Position numbers and translations under genes: made by a program
NCBI RefSeq assembly: GCF_000194155.1
Contig: NZ_GL877882.1
Coordinates: 382,233 to 446,232 of the forward strand
Length of the DNA: 64,000 bases
From: Saccharopolyspora spinosa NRRL 18395
GTDB taxonomy: Bacteria; Actinomycetota; Actinomycetes; Mycobacteriales; Pseudonocardiaceae
Direction of reading: 5' to 3'
Shown here: piece after piece, positions 41,879 through 50,194 of the stretch
Layout: every line of letters starts with the position of its first letter
How positions within the stretch are numbered: position 1 is the stretch's first letter
Notes under the pieces: generated by a model
What the model saw: only the letters and a program-made list of their open reading frames with translations
Databases searched by the model: none
What the model was told of the DNA's origin: nothing

Positions 41879-42766
41879 ATGAGCACTGTCGGGTTCGTCG
41901 GTCTGGGAAACATGGGTCGGCCGATGGCCGTGAACTTGGTCAAGGCCGGCCATGAAGTGCGTGGGTTCGATATCGCCGAGGCAGCGCGAGAGCAGGCCCA
42001 CCGCGCGGGGGTGCCCGTTGTGGCCTCGGCGGACGACGCTGCGAAGGGCGCGGACATCCTGGTCACGATGCTCCCCAAGGGCGAGCACGTCCGCGAAGTC
42101 CTGTGCGGCGAGCTCACGCCTCTGAAGAAGTTGGCGCCTGGCGCTGTGGTCGTGGACTCCTCGTCCATCGACGTGCCGACTGCGCTGGAGCTGCACAGCG
42201 TCGGGGAGCGCCTGGGAATTCACGTAGTCGACGCACCGGTTTCCGGAGGGGTGAGCGGCGCGTCGGCGGGAACTCTCACCTTCATGATCGGCGGCTCTGA
42301 CGAAGCCATCGCGCAGTCTCGGCCCGCGCTAGATGCCCTGGGGGCGCGGGTTTTCCACGTCGGGGGGCCTGGTGCCGGTCAGGTGGCCAAGGCGTGCAAC
42401 CAGATGGTGGTCGGCGCCAGCCTCGTGGCGCTCGCGGAGGCCTTCGTCATGGCCGAAAAGCTCGGTCTTTCCCCGAAGAACCTCTTCGACGTGCTGAGCA
42501 CCTCGTCCGGCGACTGCTGGGCCCTGCACAACTTCACCCCGCTACCGGGCCTGGTCGAGGGGTCGGCCGCCGACAACGGCTACGCCCCGAAGTTCGCGGC
42601 AGCCTTGCTGGCCAAGGACCTCGGACTGGCGGCCACCGCTGCCGAAAGTGCCGGTGTGGAACTCGTAGTCGGCCAGGGCGCGCGCCGAGTGGTCGACGAA
42701 TTGGCAAGTACCGACGGTCATCTCGACTCCTCCGCAGTGATCAAGGTCATCAACCGCACCGCATGA
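41879..42766 (+). CDS. NAD-dependent beta-hydroxyacid dehydrogenase (3-hydroxyisobutyrate dehydrogenase-like)
   Basis: A 295-residue enzyme. Motifs: Rossmann VGFVGLGNMGRPMAVNLVKAG at the N-terminus (only its first part quoted elsewhere), the substrate loop DAPVSGGVSGASAGTL, and the catalytic Lys in GAGQVAKACNQM, the three signatures of the 3-hydroxyisobutyrate dehydrogenase/tartronate semialdehyde reductase family. The start ATG 41879 has AGCAGGAA before it. It opens a plus-strand operon with an aldehyde dehydrogenase next, which is the common pairing in valine or beta-hydroxy acid catabolism: alcohol to semialdehyde to acid. The particular hydroxy acid is not clear. Confidence 0.9.
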   Translation: MSTVGFVGLGNMGRPMAVNLVKAGHEVRGFDIAEAAREQAHRAGVPVVASADDAAKGADILVTMLPKGEHVREVLCGELTPLKKLAPGAVVVDSSSIDVPTALELHSVGERLGIHVVDAPVSGGVSGASAGTLTFMIGGSDEAIAQSRPALDALGARVFHVGGPGAGQVAKACNQMVVGASLVALAEAFVMAEKLGLSPKNLFDVLSTSSGDCWALHNFTPLPGLVEGSAADNGYAPKFAAALLAKDLGLAATAAESAGVELVVGQGARRVVDELASTDGHLDSSAVIKVINRTA

Positions 42767-42822
42767 CCGCGTGGCTGAAGCGCAGCGTCGACTTGCTGAA
42801 AATCGTGAGAAACGGAGACGTC

Positions 42823-44298
42823 ATGGGAACGGAATCGGCAGTGGTCGCAGGCGACTACCTGAACCTGTTGGATGGCCAGTGGGTCGGCGCTCGCAGCGAG
42901 CAGTTCATCGCGGTGGAAAGTCCCCGCAACCGCAAGGTGATCGCCCGGGTTCCACGGGGTGGCGAGAAGGACATCGCCGATGCCGTGGACGCCGCCTGGA
43001 GGGCTTTCCCGGGGTGGCGGGATACCGCCCCGCGGGCGCGAGGTCGGCTGTTGCAGCAGATCGCGGATGCGCTGGAGCCCCACCTCGAGCGCATCGCGCG
43101 CATCATCTCCGAGGAGAACGGGAACGCCTTGCGCACCCAGTCCCGCGGCGAGGTCCAGTTCGCGATCGACGTGTTCCGGTACTTCGGCTCGGTCGCCAGC
43201 GAGGTCAAGGGCGAGACGATCCCGCTGAACCCCTCGGTGCTGGACTACTCGCGACGTGAGCCGCTGGGGGTCGTGGGCGCGATCGTGCCGTGGAACGCGC
43301 CGGTCCAGCTCGCGGTCATGAAGATCGCCTCGGCGCTCGCGGCCGGAAACGCGCTGGTGCTCAAGGCCGCCGAGGACGCGCCGCTGGCCGTTCTGGAGAT
43401 CGCGAAGATCTGCCACGAGTTCCTGCCGCGCGGCGTGCTGAACGTGGTCGTCGGCTTCGGCTCCGAGGCAGGGGAAGCGCTGATCACGCATCCCGACGTC
43501 CGCAAACTGTCGTTCACCGGTTCCACGGCCGTGGGCAAGCGCGTGATGAGCGCCGCTGCCGAGCGGATCGTCCCGGTGTCGCTGGAACTCGGAGGCAAGA
43601 ACCCCCAGATCGTCTACCCGGACGCCGGCGAGGACTGGGTGGCGCAGGGAACGATCACCGGAATGAGGTTCGTCCGCCAGGGCCAGTCCTGCACGGCGGG
43701 TTCTCGTCTGTTCGTGCACCGCTCGATCCTCGACTCGTTCGTCGAGAAGGTCGTCTCGCATCTGGGCAAGCTCAAGGTCGGCGACCCGCTCGACGAGGAG
43801 AGCGACATCGGCGCCATCGTCAACCGCAAGCAGTTCGACCGCGTCTGCGGCTACATCGACGAAGGCCTGAGCCGCAACGACTCGGTCGTGGCGATCGGCG
43901 GTGCACCCCCCGCCGAGGGTCCGCTGGCTGAGGGCTACTTCGTCGAACCCACGGTGTTCGTCGGCGTGGACAACGAGTGGCGCATCGCCCAGGAGGAGAT
44001 CTTCGGGCCAGTGATGTGCGTCATCCCGTGGGACGACGAGGACGACGTGATCAAGATGGCCAACGACTCGCACTACGGGTTGTCGGCGTTCATCTGGACC
44101 CACGACATCGGCCGAGCACTGCGCACCGCGCACTCGATCGAAGCCGGATGGGTGCAGGTCAACCAAGGCGGCGGGCAGGTGCTCGGCCAGTCCTACGGCG
44201 GGTACAAGCAAAGCGGTATCGGCCGCGAGTTCTCCCTGGAAGGCATGGTGGAGAGCTTCACCCAGCGCAAGCACGTGTCCGTCGACACCACCCACTGA
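42823..44298 (+). CDS. NAD-dependent aldehyde dehydrogenase
   Basis: A 491-residue enzyme from ATG 42823 (ACGGAGA about 8 bases upstream). Motifs: VPWNAPVQLAVMKIASAL with the catalytic Asn, FTGSTAVGKRV, the general-base Glu in LELGGKNPQIV, nucleophilic Cys in RQGQSCTAGSRLF, EEIFGPVM and a terminal YGGYKQSGIGREF. It follows the beta-hydroxyacid dehydrogenase by 56 bases. The natural reading is that it oxidises the semialdehyde made by that enzyme. It lacks the marks of CoA-acylating methylmalonate-semialdehyde dehydrogenases as far as I can see, so the product should be a free acid, which the CoA-transferase downstream could activate. Confidence 0.92.
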   Translation: MGTESAVVAGDYLNLLDGQWVGARSEQFIAVESPRNRKVIARVPRGGEKDIADAVDAAWRAFPGWRDTAPRARGRLLQQIADALEPHLERIARIISEENGNALRTQSRGEVQFAIDVFRYFGSVASEVKGETIPLNPSVLDYSRREPLGVVGAIVPWNAPVQLAVMKIASALAAGNALVLKAAEDAPLAVLEIAKICHEFLPRGVLNVVVGFGSEAGEALITHPDVRKLSFTGSTAVGKRVMSAAAERIVPVSLELGGKNPQIVYPDAGEDWVAQGTITGMRFVRQGQSCTAGSRLFVHRSILDSFVEKVVSHLGKLKVGDPLDEESDIGAIVNRKQFDRVCGYIDEGLSRNDSVVAIGGAPPAEGPLAEGYFVEPTVFVGVDNEWRIAQEEIFGPVMCVIPWDDEDDVIKMANDSHYGLSAFIWTHDIGRALRTAHSIEAGWVQVNQGGGQVLGQSYGGYKQSGIGREFSLEGMVESFTQRKHVSVDTTH

Positions 44299-44311
44299 TC
44301 CCCCCAGGTCT

Positions 44312-44351
44312 CCGGACGGCGTATCAGCCCCGACGCCGGTGCGCCGTCCGG
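44312..44351 (+). terminator. Hairpin between aldehyde dehydrogenase and hydratase genes
   Basis: CCGGACGGCG (44312-44321) and CGCCGTCCGG (44342-44351) form a perfect 10-base stem 13 bases after the stop. It may terminate part of the transcripts or stabilise the upstream mRNA; genes continue on the same strand 39 bases later. Confidence 0.55.
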
Positions 44352-44389
44352 CGCCAACCTCCAGCCGTGCACTCAGGGAGCACAGGGAC

Positions 44390-45271
44390 ATGACTGAAAC
44401 GAAGGAGTCGAGCGTTTCCGCCGAACTCGAGCCATTGCTGCAACGCCTGCTGGCGAACGAGCCGCCGGCGGATTCGGTCGAGGACCGGGTGGCCTTGCAG
44501 GTCCTCGGCGACATCGCGGTCGTCACGTTGTGCAGGCCCGAGTCGCGGAACGCGCTCGCCTTGGCGAGCTGGCGGCGATTGAAGCGCATCTTCGACGACC
44601 TCGCGACGGCGCCCGATTTGCGCGCGGTGGTTGTCCGGGGTGCCGGGCGCGAGGCGTTCGCCGCCGGCGCCGACATCAAGGAGTTCCCGCACACGCGAAT
44701 GACGGCCTCCGCCGCCACCGATTACAACGAATCCATCGCCGAGGCGCTGCGCGCGGTCCAGACCCTGGAAGTGCCGGTGATCGCGGCGGTGCAGGGCCTC
44801 GCGGTCGGTGGCGGGTGCGAGCTGGCGGCGGCGTGCGATGTCCGCATCGCTACCGAGGATTCCCGCTTCGGCATCCCGATCGGAAAACTCGGCGTCATCC
44901 TCGGCTACACCGAGTCCACTGCGGTGGCCCGCCTCATTGGTCCCGCCGCGCTGAAATACCTGCTGTTCAGCGGTCGGCTCATCCCTGCGACCGAGGCCCG
45001 CGACTTGGGGTTCGTGCAGCGCCTGGTGCCGGCTGGCGAACTCGGCCCGGAAGTCGCCGAACTGGTGAACCGGATCCGCGGCAACTCGGCGACGACGATG
45101 CGTGCCGCGAAGGTGGTCGCCGACATGTGCGGCCGGCCGTTGACAGCGGCCGACACCGAGCTGCTCAGCCGACTGAGCATCGAAGCCCACGAGGGTGATG
45201 ACCTCAAGGAAGGAGTAGCAGCGTTCACCGAACGCCGGCTGCCCGTTTTCAACAAGAAGGGAACCACGTGA
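44390..45271 (+). CDS. Enoyl-CoA hydratase/isomerase family protein
   Basis: A 293-residue crotonase-fold protein from ATG 44390, with a 45-residue N-terminal extension before the family core. Oxyanion-hole motifs: AGREAFAAGADIKEF and VQGLAVGGGCELAAACDVRIAT, with FGIPIGKLGVILGY where the second catalytic acid would be expected; the first catalytic Glu is present in GGGCELA, the second position is Gly, so chemistry other than plain hydration is possible. Its stop overlaps the start of the CaiB gene (TGATG). It likely acts on the CoA thioester generated by the CoA-transferase. Confidence 0.88.
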   Translation: MTETKESSVSAELEPLLQRLLANEPPADSVEDRVALQVLGDIAVVTLCRPESRNALALASWRRLKRIFDDLATAPDLRAVVVRGAGREAFAAGADIKEFPHTRMTASAATDYNESIAEALRAVQTLEVPVIAAVQGLAVGGGCELAAACDVRIATEDSRFGIPIGKLGVILGYTESTAVARLIGPAALKYLLFSGRLIPATEARDLGFVQRLVPAGELGPEVAELVNRIRGNSATTMRAAKVVADMCGRPLTAADTELLSRLSIEAHEGDDLKEGVAAFTERRLPVFNKKGTT

Positions 45272-46473
45272 TGGCTGCGCTCACCGGGATCCGCGTGGTG
45301 GACCTGACCCGCTACCTGTCCGGCCCCACGCTGACCATGCTGCTGGGCGACCTCGGCGCCGACGTGATCAAGGTCGAATCCGCTTCCTCGGGCGACCCGG
45401 CACGGCAATCCGGACCGTTCGACGGCGACGAGAGCGTGTACTACCTGGCCTCGAACCGCAACAAGCGGAGCGTCGCCCTCGACCTGCGGACAGCCGCGGG
45501 CATGGAAGCGTGCCGCGAACTGATCCGCGGTGCTGACGTCTTCGTGCAGAACTTCAAGCCAGGAACCGCAGATGCGATGGGGCTGAGCGTGGAGACACTG
45601 CACGAGCTGAACCCCCGCCTGGTCTATGTGTCGCTCAGCGGGTTCGGGCAGCGCCCGCCAGGCTCGGAACTGGCCGGTTTCGATCAGACAGCACAGGCGA
45701 TGTCGGGCCTGATGAGCGTCACCGGGACCGCCGAGACGGGGCCGCTGCGAGTGGGGATCGCCGTCGCCGACTCGGCCACCGGCGTTTTCGGTGCGGTCGG
45801 CGTGCTGGCCGCTCTCCACGAGCGCGAACGCACCGGCCGGGGCACGGTGGTCGAGGGATCGCTGATGCAGTCGATGCTGACTCTGCTGTCCTACCAGGCG
45901 CAGAAGTACCTCAGCCTCGGAGTCGTGCCCGGGCAGGACGGCAACGACCACCCGATCATGTTCCCCCAAGGCACGTTCAAGACGGCCGACGGCGCGATGA
46001 CCCTGGCGTGCGGCAACGAGAAGATGTGGCATCGCCTCTGCGACGCACTGGGAATGACGGACCTGGTCGACGACCCGCGCTTCACCGACAACGCCGCCCG
46101 CATGCAACACCGGGGCGAACTGCGCGAGCTCATCGAGCAGACGCTGTCGAGCAAATCGACCGAGGACTGGCTGGATATCGTTGGCGAATCCGGAGTTCCT
46201 TGCGGGCCTGTCCTCACCGTGGCCGAAGCCCTTGATCACCCGGTTACCGCGGGCCTGGACATGATCGCTGAGATCGACCACACCGCACTCGGTTCGATGA
46301 AGGTGCTGGGGCAGGCGGTCAACGTCGGTGCGAACGGACAGGACTGGCTGCACCACGCGCCACCACTGCTGGGCGAGCACACCTGCGAGGTACTGGCAGA
46401 AGTCGGTTACAGCGAGGCGGAGATCGCCCTGCTGCTCGAGAACAACAACGCCAAGCAGTGGACCGAGTCGTGA
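45271..46473 (+). CDS. CaiB/BaiF-family (class III) CoA-transferase
   Basis: A 400-residue protein from ATG 45271 (GTG 45268 is the alternative). Markers: the N-terminal GIRVVDLTRYLSGPTLTMLL, DLGADVIKVES, NRNKRSVALDLR, and the conserved aspartate in SEL-AGFDQTAQAMSG, the residue that forms the acyl anhydride in this family. Class III enzymes move CoA between carboxylic acids in a ping-pong-like way. It overlaps the enoyl-CoA hydratase gene by one base and the LutA gene by four. In this operon it could activate the acid released by the aldehyde dehydrogenase. Confidence 0.92.
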   Translation: MAALTGIRVVDLTRYLSGPTLTMLLGDLGADVIKVESASSGDPARQSGPFDGDESVYYLASNRNKRSVALDLRTAAGMEACRELIRGADVFVQNFKPGTADAMGLSVETLHELNPRLVYVSLSGFGQRPPGSELAGFDQTAQAMSGLMSVTGTAETGPLRVGIAVADSATGVFGAVGVLAALHERERTGRGTVVEGSLMQSMLTLLSYQAQKYLSLGVVPGQDGNDHPIMFPQGTFKTADGAMTLACGNEKMWHRLCDALGMTDLVDDPRFTDNAARMQHRGELRELIEQTLSSKSTEDWLDIVGESGVPCGPVLTVAEALDHPVTAGLDMIAEIDHTALGSMKVLGQAVNVGANGQDWLHHAPPLLGEHTCEVLAEVGYSEAEIALLLENNNAKQWTES

Positions 46474-47209
46474 CCGCAGTCCTTTCCAAGGTCGCCTTGT
46501 TCGGGACGTGCTTGGGCGACACGCTGTTCCCGAACACCCTGCGCGCATCGGTTCGGTTGCTCGAACGGTTGGGATGTGAAGTGCATTTCCCGATGGAGCA
46601 GACCTGCTGCGGGCAAATGCATTTCAACACCGGCTACCAGGACGAGGCGACTTCGTTGGCGCTCCAGCTGGACCGCGCGTTCGAGGAGTTCGACGTGGTC
46701 GTCGCCCCTTCAGGCTCGTGCGCCGCGATGGTGCGCGACGTATACCCACGCATGAAGGGACTCGACAGCCAGTTACCGCCACGGATCTACGAGTTGTCGG
46801 AGCTGCTCGTGGACGTGATGGGGGTGACCGACGTGGGCGCGTACTTCCCGCATCGGGTGACCTACCACCCCACCTGCCACTCCCTGCGGATGCTGGGCGT
46901 CGGTGATCGGCCGCTGCGACTGCTCAGGGAAGTCCGCGCGGATTGGACCTCGTGGAATTGCCTTCGGCCGAGTCCTGCTGCGGCTTCGGTGGGACGTTCG
47001 CGTTGAAGAACTCCGAGACCTCGGTGGCCATGTTGGGCGACAAGATGCGGTGCGTGCTGAACACACGTGCCGAAGTCCTCACCGCAGGTGACAACTCGTG
47101 CCTGATGCACATCAATGGCGGGCTGTCCCGGTTGCGGACAGGGGTGCACGGCGTGCACCTGGCGGAGATTCTGGCTTCGACGGAGGAAAACCCTTGGCCC
47201 GCGGCGTGA
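46470..47209 (+). pseudogene. lutA: LutA-type (Fe-S)-binding subunit, frameshifted
   Basis: GTG 46470 overlaps the CaiB stop (GTGA). The CCG domain motifs are seen as CCGQMHFNTGY and then, after a break, SCCGFGGTFALKN; YHPTCHSLRMLG is the histidine/cysteine segment between. The frame changes at about 46936-46945 (GTCCGCGCGGATTGG), where GTCCGCGGATTGG would keep it open, so two bases too many or one too few are present. The second half (LDLVELPSAESCCGFGG to the TGA at 47207-47209) is intact. Corrected length is about 245 residues, normal for LutA. The protein is part of the LutABC complex that oxidises L-lactate. Damage may be a sequencing error. Confidence 0.85.
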
Positions 47210-48657
47210 CCGGCACCAGCCGAAACCCCGTGACGTGGCTGGGCGTACCCACGTTTCCCAAGGCCGCACGCGCATCGCTCGCGGACACGCAGTTGCGACG
47301 CAACCTGCAACACGCCACGCACACGATCAGAGAAAAGCGCGCGGAGGCTGTCGGGGAGGTCGAGGACTGGGAGCAGCTGCGCAGTGCCGGCGAAGCGATC
47401 AAGGACGAGACCCTCGCCAACCTCGACACTTACCTAGAGCAGCTGGAAACGGCGGTGACCGCGCGCGGAGGCGTGGTGCACTGGGCACGAGACGCAGCCG
47501 AAGCCAATGAGATCGTGCTGCAGCTCGCTGCGCAGGCCGGCGCTGACGAGGTGGTCAAAGTCAAGTCGATGGCGACCGCGGAGATCGGCCTCAACGAGGC
47601 GCTGGAGGCCGGAGGCATCGCCGCGGTCGAGACCGATCTTGCCGAGTTGATCGTCCAGCTCGGCAACGACCGCCCATCACACATCCTGGTGCCCGCCATC
47701 CACCGCAACCGGGCGGAGATCCGCGACATCTTCCGCAGGGAAATGCCCGGTGCCCCGGCCGACCTGGCCGCCGAACCGCGGGCGCTGGCCGAGGCGGCGA
47801 GAGCGCATCTCCGGCGGAAGTTCCTCACTGCGAAAGTCGCCGTGTCCGGGGCGAACTTCGCTCTCGCCGACACCGGATCCATCATGGTCGTGGAGTCGGA
47901 GGGCAACGGACGCATGTGCCTGACCCTGCCGCAAACGCTGATCACGGTGATGGGGATTGAGAAGCTGCTGCCCTCCTGGCGTGATCTGGAGGTGTTCCTC
48001 CAGCTGCTGCCGCGTTCCTCGACAGCCGAGCGGATGAACCCGTACACCTCCGTGTGGGCTGGAGTGACACCAGGGGACGGACCGCAGAACTTTCACCTGG
48101 TACTACTCGACAACGGGCGCACCGAGACATTGTCGGACCCAGTCGGTCGGCAGGCGTTGCGGTGCATTCGGTGCTCGGCGTGCCTGAACGTCTGTCCGGT
48201 TTACGAGCGCGTGGGAGGGCAGGCTTACGGCTCGGTCTATCCGGGGCCGATTGGTGCCATCCTCACCCCGCAACTGGTATCCGACCCGCACGACGAACAG
48301 GCGGCTTCACTGCCTTTCGCGTCGTCGCTGTGCGGGGCATGTTTCGAGGCGTGCCCGGTTCGCATCGACATTCCCGAGGTCCTCACGCACCTGCGGGCGA
48401 GAACGGTCGAGGCTAAGTCCAAGCGCTCCCCGGAATCCATTGCGATGTCAGCCTTGGCATCGATCATGAGAAGCCGCCGAAAGTACGAGCTGGCCCAGAA
48501 AACAGGTGCGCTCGCCGCCCGGTTGTCACCGACGGAGAAGATCTCTCGGCTGCCGTGGCCGGGCTCGCGGTGGACGAGCGCACGTGACGCGCCGTTGCCC
48601 GCGAGTGAGTCCTTCCGGACATGGTGGCGGAACAACCGCGGAGGCCCGGACCAGTGA
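47194..48657 (+). CDS. lutB: LutB-type iron-sulfur protein of lactate utilisation
   Basis: About 487 residues. I choose TTG 47194 because GGAGGA lies six bases before it (47182-47187); GTG 47206, which overlaps the LutA stop, is the alternative. An N-terminal LUD (DUF162) domain with AKVAVSGANFALADTGSIMV is followed by two ferredoxin-like clusters: CIRCSACLNVCPVY and CGACFEACPVRIDIP. These are the hallmarks of LutB/YkgF. It should pass electrons from the LutA/LutC parts to the respiratory chain in oxidation of L-lactate or a similar 2-hydroxy acid. It overlaps LutA by 16 bases and LutC by four. Confidence 0.92.
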   Translation: MARGVTGTSRNPVTWLGVPTFPKAARASLADTQLRRNLQHATHTIREKRAEAVGEVEDWEQLRSAGEAIKDETLANLDTYLEQLETAVTARGGVVHWARDAAEANEIVLQLAAQAGADEVVKVKSMATAEIGLNEALEAGGIAAVETDLAELIVQLGNDRPSHILVPAIHRNRAEIRDIFRREMPGAPADLAAEPRALAEAARAHLRRKFLTAKVAVSGANFALADTGSIMVVESEGNGRMCLTLPQTLITVMGIEKLLPSWRDLEVFLQLLPRSSTAERMNPYTSVWAGVTPGDGPQNFHLVLLDNGRTETLSDPVGRQALRCIRCSACLNVCPVYERVGGQAYGSVYPGPIGAILTPQLVSDPHDEQAASLPFASSLCGACFEACPVRIDIPEVLTHLRARTVEAKSKRSPESIAMSALASIMRSRRKYELAQKTGALAARLSPTEKISRLPWPGSRWTSARDAPLPASESFRTWWRNNRGGPDQ

Positions 48658-49274
48658 GCGAATCACGAGAAACCATCCTGACCCGGGTGCGCACGGCGCT
48701 TGCCGATCGCCCGGCACCGTCTCTGATTCCACGGGAGTACGACCTCAGCCGAACCCACCCGGATCTCGTGGGGTTGGCGGCGGAGCGGATAGCCGACTAT
48801 CGCGCTGAGGTGTGGGAGGTCCCGGAAGCGCAGCTGGCAGACGAGATCGATACTCGGCTCGCGAAGCGCGAGGTGACGACCATGATCGGGCCGCCGGGCC
48901 TTCCCACCCCGTGGCAGACGCCGGCCGTCCGCTGGCTGCAAGACGAGCCGTCGTTGGAGCTCGACGCGCTGGACGATGCGGACGGCGTGTTGACCACATG
49001 TGCCGTCGTCATCGCCGAGACCGGCACCATTGTTCTCGACGGCGGTACCGGACAGGGGAGACGAGCATTGAGCCTGCTGCCCGACTACCACCTGTGCGTT
49101 GTGCGCACGGACCAAATCGTCGCGACGGTTCCCGAAGCGCTTCGGCGGCTGGATCCGGGACGGCCCATCACGTTGATCTCCGGCCCGTCGGCGACCAGCG
49201 ACATCGAGCTCGATCGAGTCGAAGGTGTTCACGGCCCGCGCACTCTCCATGTGCTCGTCACGCGCCCCTCGTGA
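48654..49274 (+). CDS. lutC: LutC-type LUD-domain protein of lactate utilisation
   Basis: A 206-residue LUD-domain protein from GTG 48654, which overlaps the LutB stop (GTGA). The family motifs are TTCAVVIAETGTIVLDGG and SLLPDYHLCVVRTDQIVATVPE, followed by TLISGPSATSDIELDRVEGVHGP. It completes the LutABC set. The operon context (hydroxyacid dehydrogenase, aldehyde dehydrogenase, hydratase, CoA-transferase) suggests that the Lut proteins oxidise a 2-hydroxy acid product of this pathway rather than lactate from the medium; that is inference. Confidence 0.92.
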   Translation: MSESRETILTRVRTALADRPAPSLIPREYDLSRTHPDLVGLAAERIADYRAEVWEVPEAQLADEIDTRLAKREVTTMIGPPGLPTPWQTPAVRWLQDEPSLELDALDDADGVLTTCAVVIAETGTIVLDGGTGQGRRALSLLPDYHLCVVRTDQIVATVPEALRRLDPGRPITLISGPSATSDIELDRVEGVHGPRTLHVLVTRPS

Positions 49275-49293
49275 CCCCCGCCCCAGTGGATTG

Positions 49294-49301
49294 CGGATCC
49301 A
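49294..49301. promoter_or_regulatory. CGGATCCA site upstream of the GntR/FCD gene
   Basis: CGGATCCA followed by GTATCAC, with a half-site GTGGATTG just before, 103 bases upstream of the GntR/FCD start. It resembles the TGGATCCA sites before the amidohydrolase, MFS and ilvC units and could be the autoregulatory site. Confidence 0.35.
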
Positions 49302-49365
49302 GTATCACCGCCCGTTAGACTGAGTGCGAGGTTGGTCCGTGGTGGCGGGCGGGATGGCTGAATCG

Positions 49366-49403
49366 GTCTACCCCTTCGTCGCCCAGGTGACGGAGGGGTA
49401 GAC
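49366..49403 (+). promoter_or_regulatory. Long hairpin that occludes the ribosome site of the GntR/FCD gene
   Basis: The bases 49366-49380 and 49389-49403 pair over 15 positions (GTCTACCCCTTCGTC with GACGGAGGGGTAGAC, one G:T mismatch), with an eight-base loop. The stem ends exactly at the ATG 49404 and contains the Shine-Dalgarno-like GGAGG at 49392-49396. In the mRNA it would bury the ribosome binding site; as DNA it could be an operator. Either way it is likely to control this regulator's own expression. Confidence 0.6.
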
Positions 49404-50138
49404 ATGCCTAGGCAGGCGCTCGGAGACATCGGCGGTGGGTCGTCGTCACCGGAGGGGACGGGCTCTGCTCTGGCCTCGCTGCCACCCCGAGATGCCAATG
49501 CCCTCGTGCACACGGTACGAGATCGTCTGCGGCTGGCCATCGCGCTCGAGGAAATCCCCGGTGGCTCGAAGCTCAACCAGGTGCAGGTGGCCAAGCAACT
49601 GGGGGTCAGCCGCATGCCTGTCCGGGCTGCGGTCACCGAGCTCGTGGCCGAAGGACTGCTGGAGCTGGTGCCCGGTGGTGGCGTCGCGGTCGTCAAGTTG
49701 ACCGAACAGGACGTCCGGGACGTCTACGAGGTGCGTGCGGCACTGGAAACCACTGCCGCACGACATGTGGCACAGCGCCAGCCGGCATCCGGTCTGGAGC
49801 AGATCGAACGGATCGTGAAAGAGCACCACCCCAACGTCGCCACCTACGACGCGGCCAAGCTCCTCGAAAGCGATCGTGCATTTCACATGGCGATCCTCGG
49901 AGCGACGGACAACGGCTACTTCGAGCGAGCGATCACGCCCATGTGGTCGACGGTCGAGCGAGCGATGGTCGGGTCGCTTCACATCACGGAAGTCTTCACG
50001 ACCGCGTGGGACGAGCACGCCGAGATCGCCCAAGCTCTTCGCGCGGGCGACCCGGACCTCGCCGAGGCACGACTCCAGCAGCACCTGGAAGGTGCCGTCG
50101 AGCATCTGACCAAGTCGATGTCCGACCGTGGAGAATAG
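49404..50138 (+). CDS. GntR-family regulator, FCD subfamily
   Basis: A 244-residue regulator from ATG 49404. The winged helix is LRLAIALEEIPGGSKLNQVQ, then VAKQLGVSRMPVRAAVTELV and AEGLLELVPGGGVAVVKL. The FCD domain contains EVRAALETTAARHVA, DRAFHMAIL and DEHAEIAQALRAGD with the His/Asp positions that bind metal and carboxylate ligands. A shorter start (for example GTG 49506) is possible since the first 30 residues are not part of the fold. It is convergent with the ligase gene. Its own leader hairpin and the TGGATCCA-like sites suggest autoregulation and control of the neighbouring transport/oxidation units. Confidence 0.9.
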   Translation: MPRQALGDIGGGSSSPEGTGSALASLPPRDANALVHTVRDRLRLAIALEEIPGGSKLNQVQVAKQLGVSRMPVRAAVTELVAEGLLELVPGGGVAVVKLTEQDVRDVYEVRAALETTAARHVAQRQPASGLEQIERIVKEHHPNVATYDAAKLLESDRAFHMAILGATDNGYFERAITPMWSTVERAMVGSLHITEVFTTAWDEHAEIAQALRAGDPDLAEARLQQHLEGAVEHLTKSMSDRGE

Positions 50139-50139
50139 C

Positions 50140-50193
50140 CTCTCGCACGGGTGGGCTGCGGGGCCGTTGTTGTGAGCCCGGCTAAGGCGAGAG
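50140..50193. terminator. Bidirectional terminator between the GntR gene and the acyl-CoA ligase gene
   Basis: CTCTCGC (50140-50146) pairs with GCGAGAG (50187-50193) and an inner GGGCT (50153-50157) with AGCCC (50175-50179). It fills the gap between two convergent stops (50138 and 50195). Confidence 0.55.
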
Positions 50194-50194
50194 A

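Noticed and set aside
49355..49403. Possible tRNA-like sequence (GGGATGGCTGAATCGGTCTA...)
   Set aside because: It lacks the T-arm, acceptor pairing and anticodon arrangement of a tRNA; the hairpin directly before the start codon explains the structure better.
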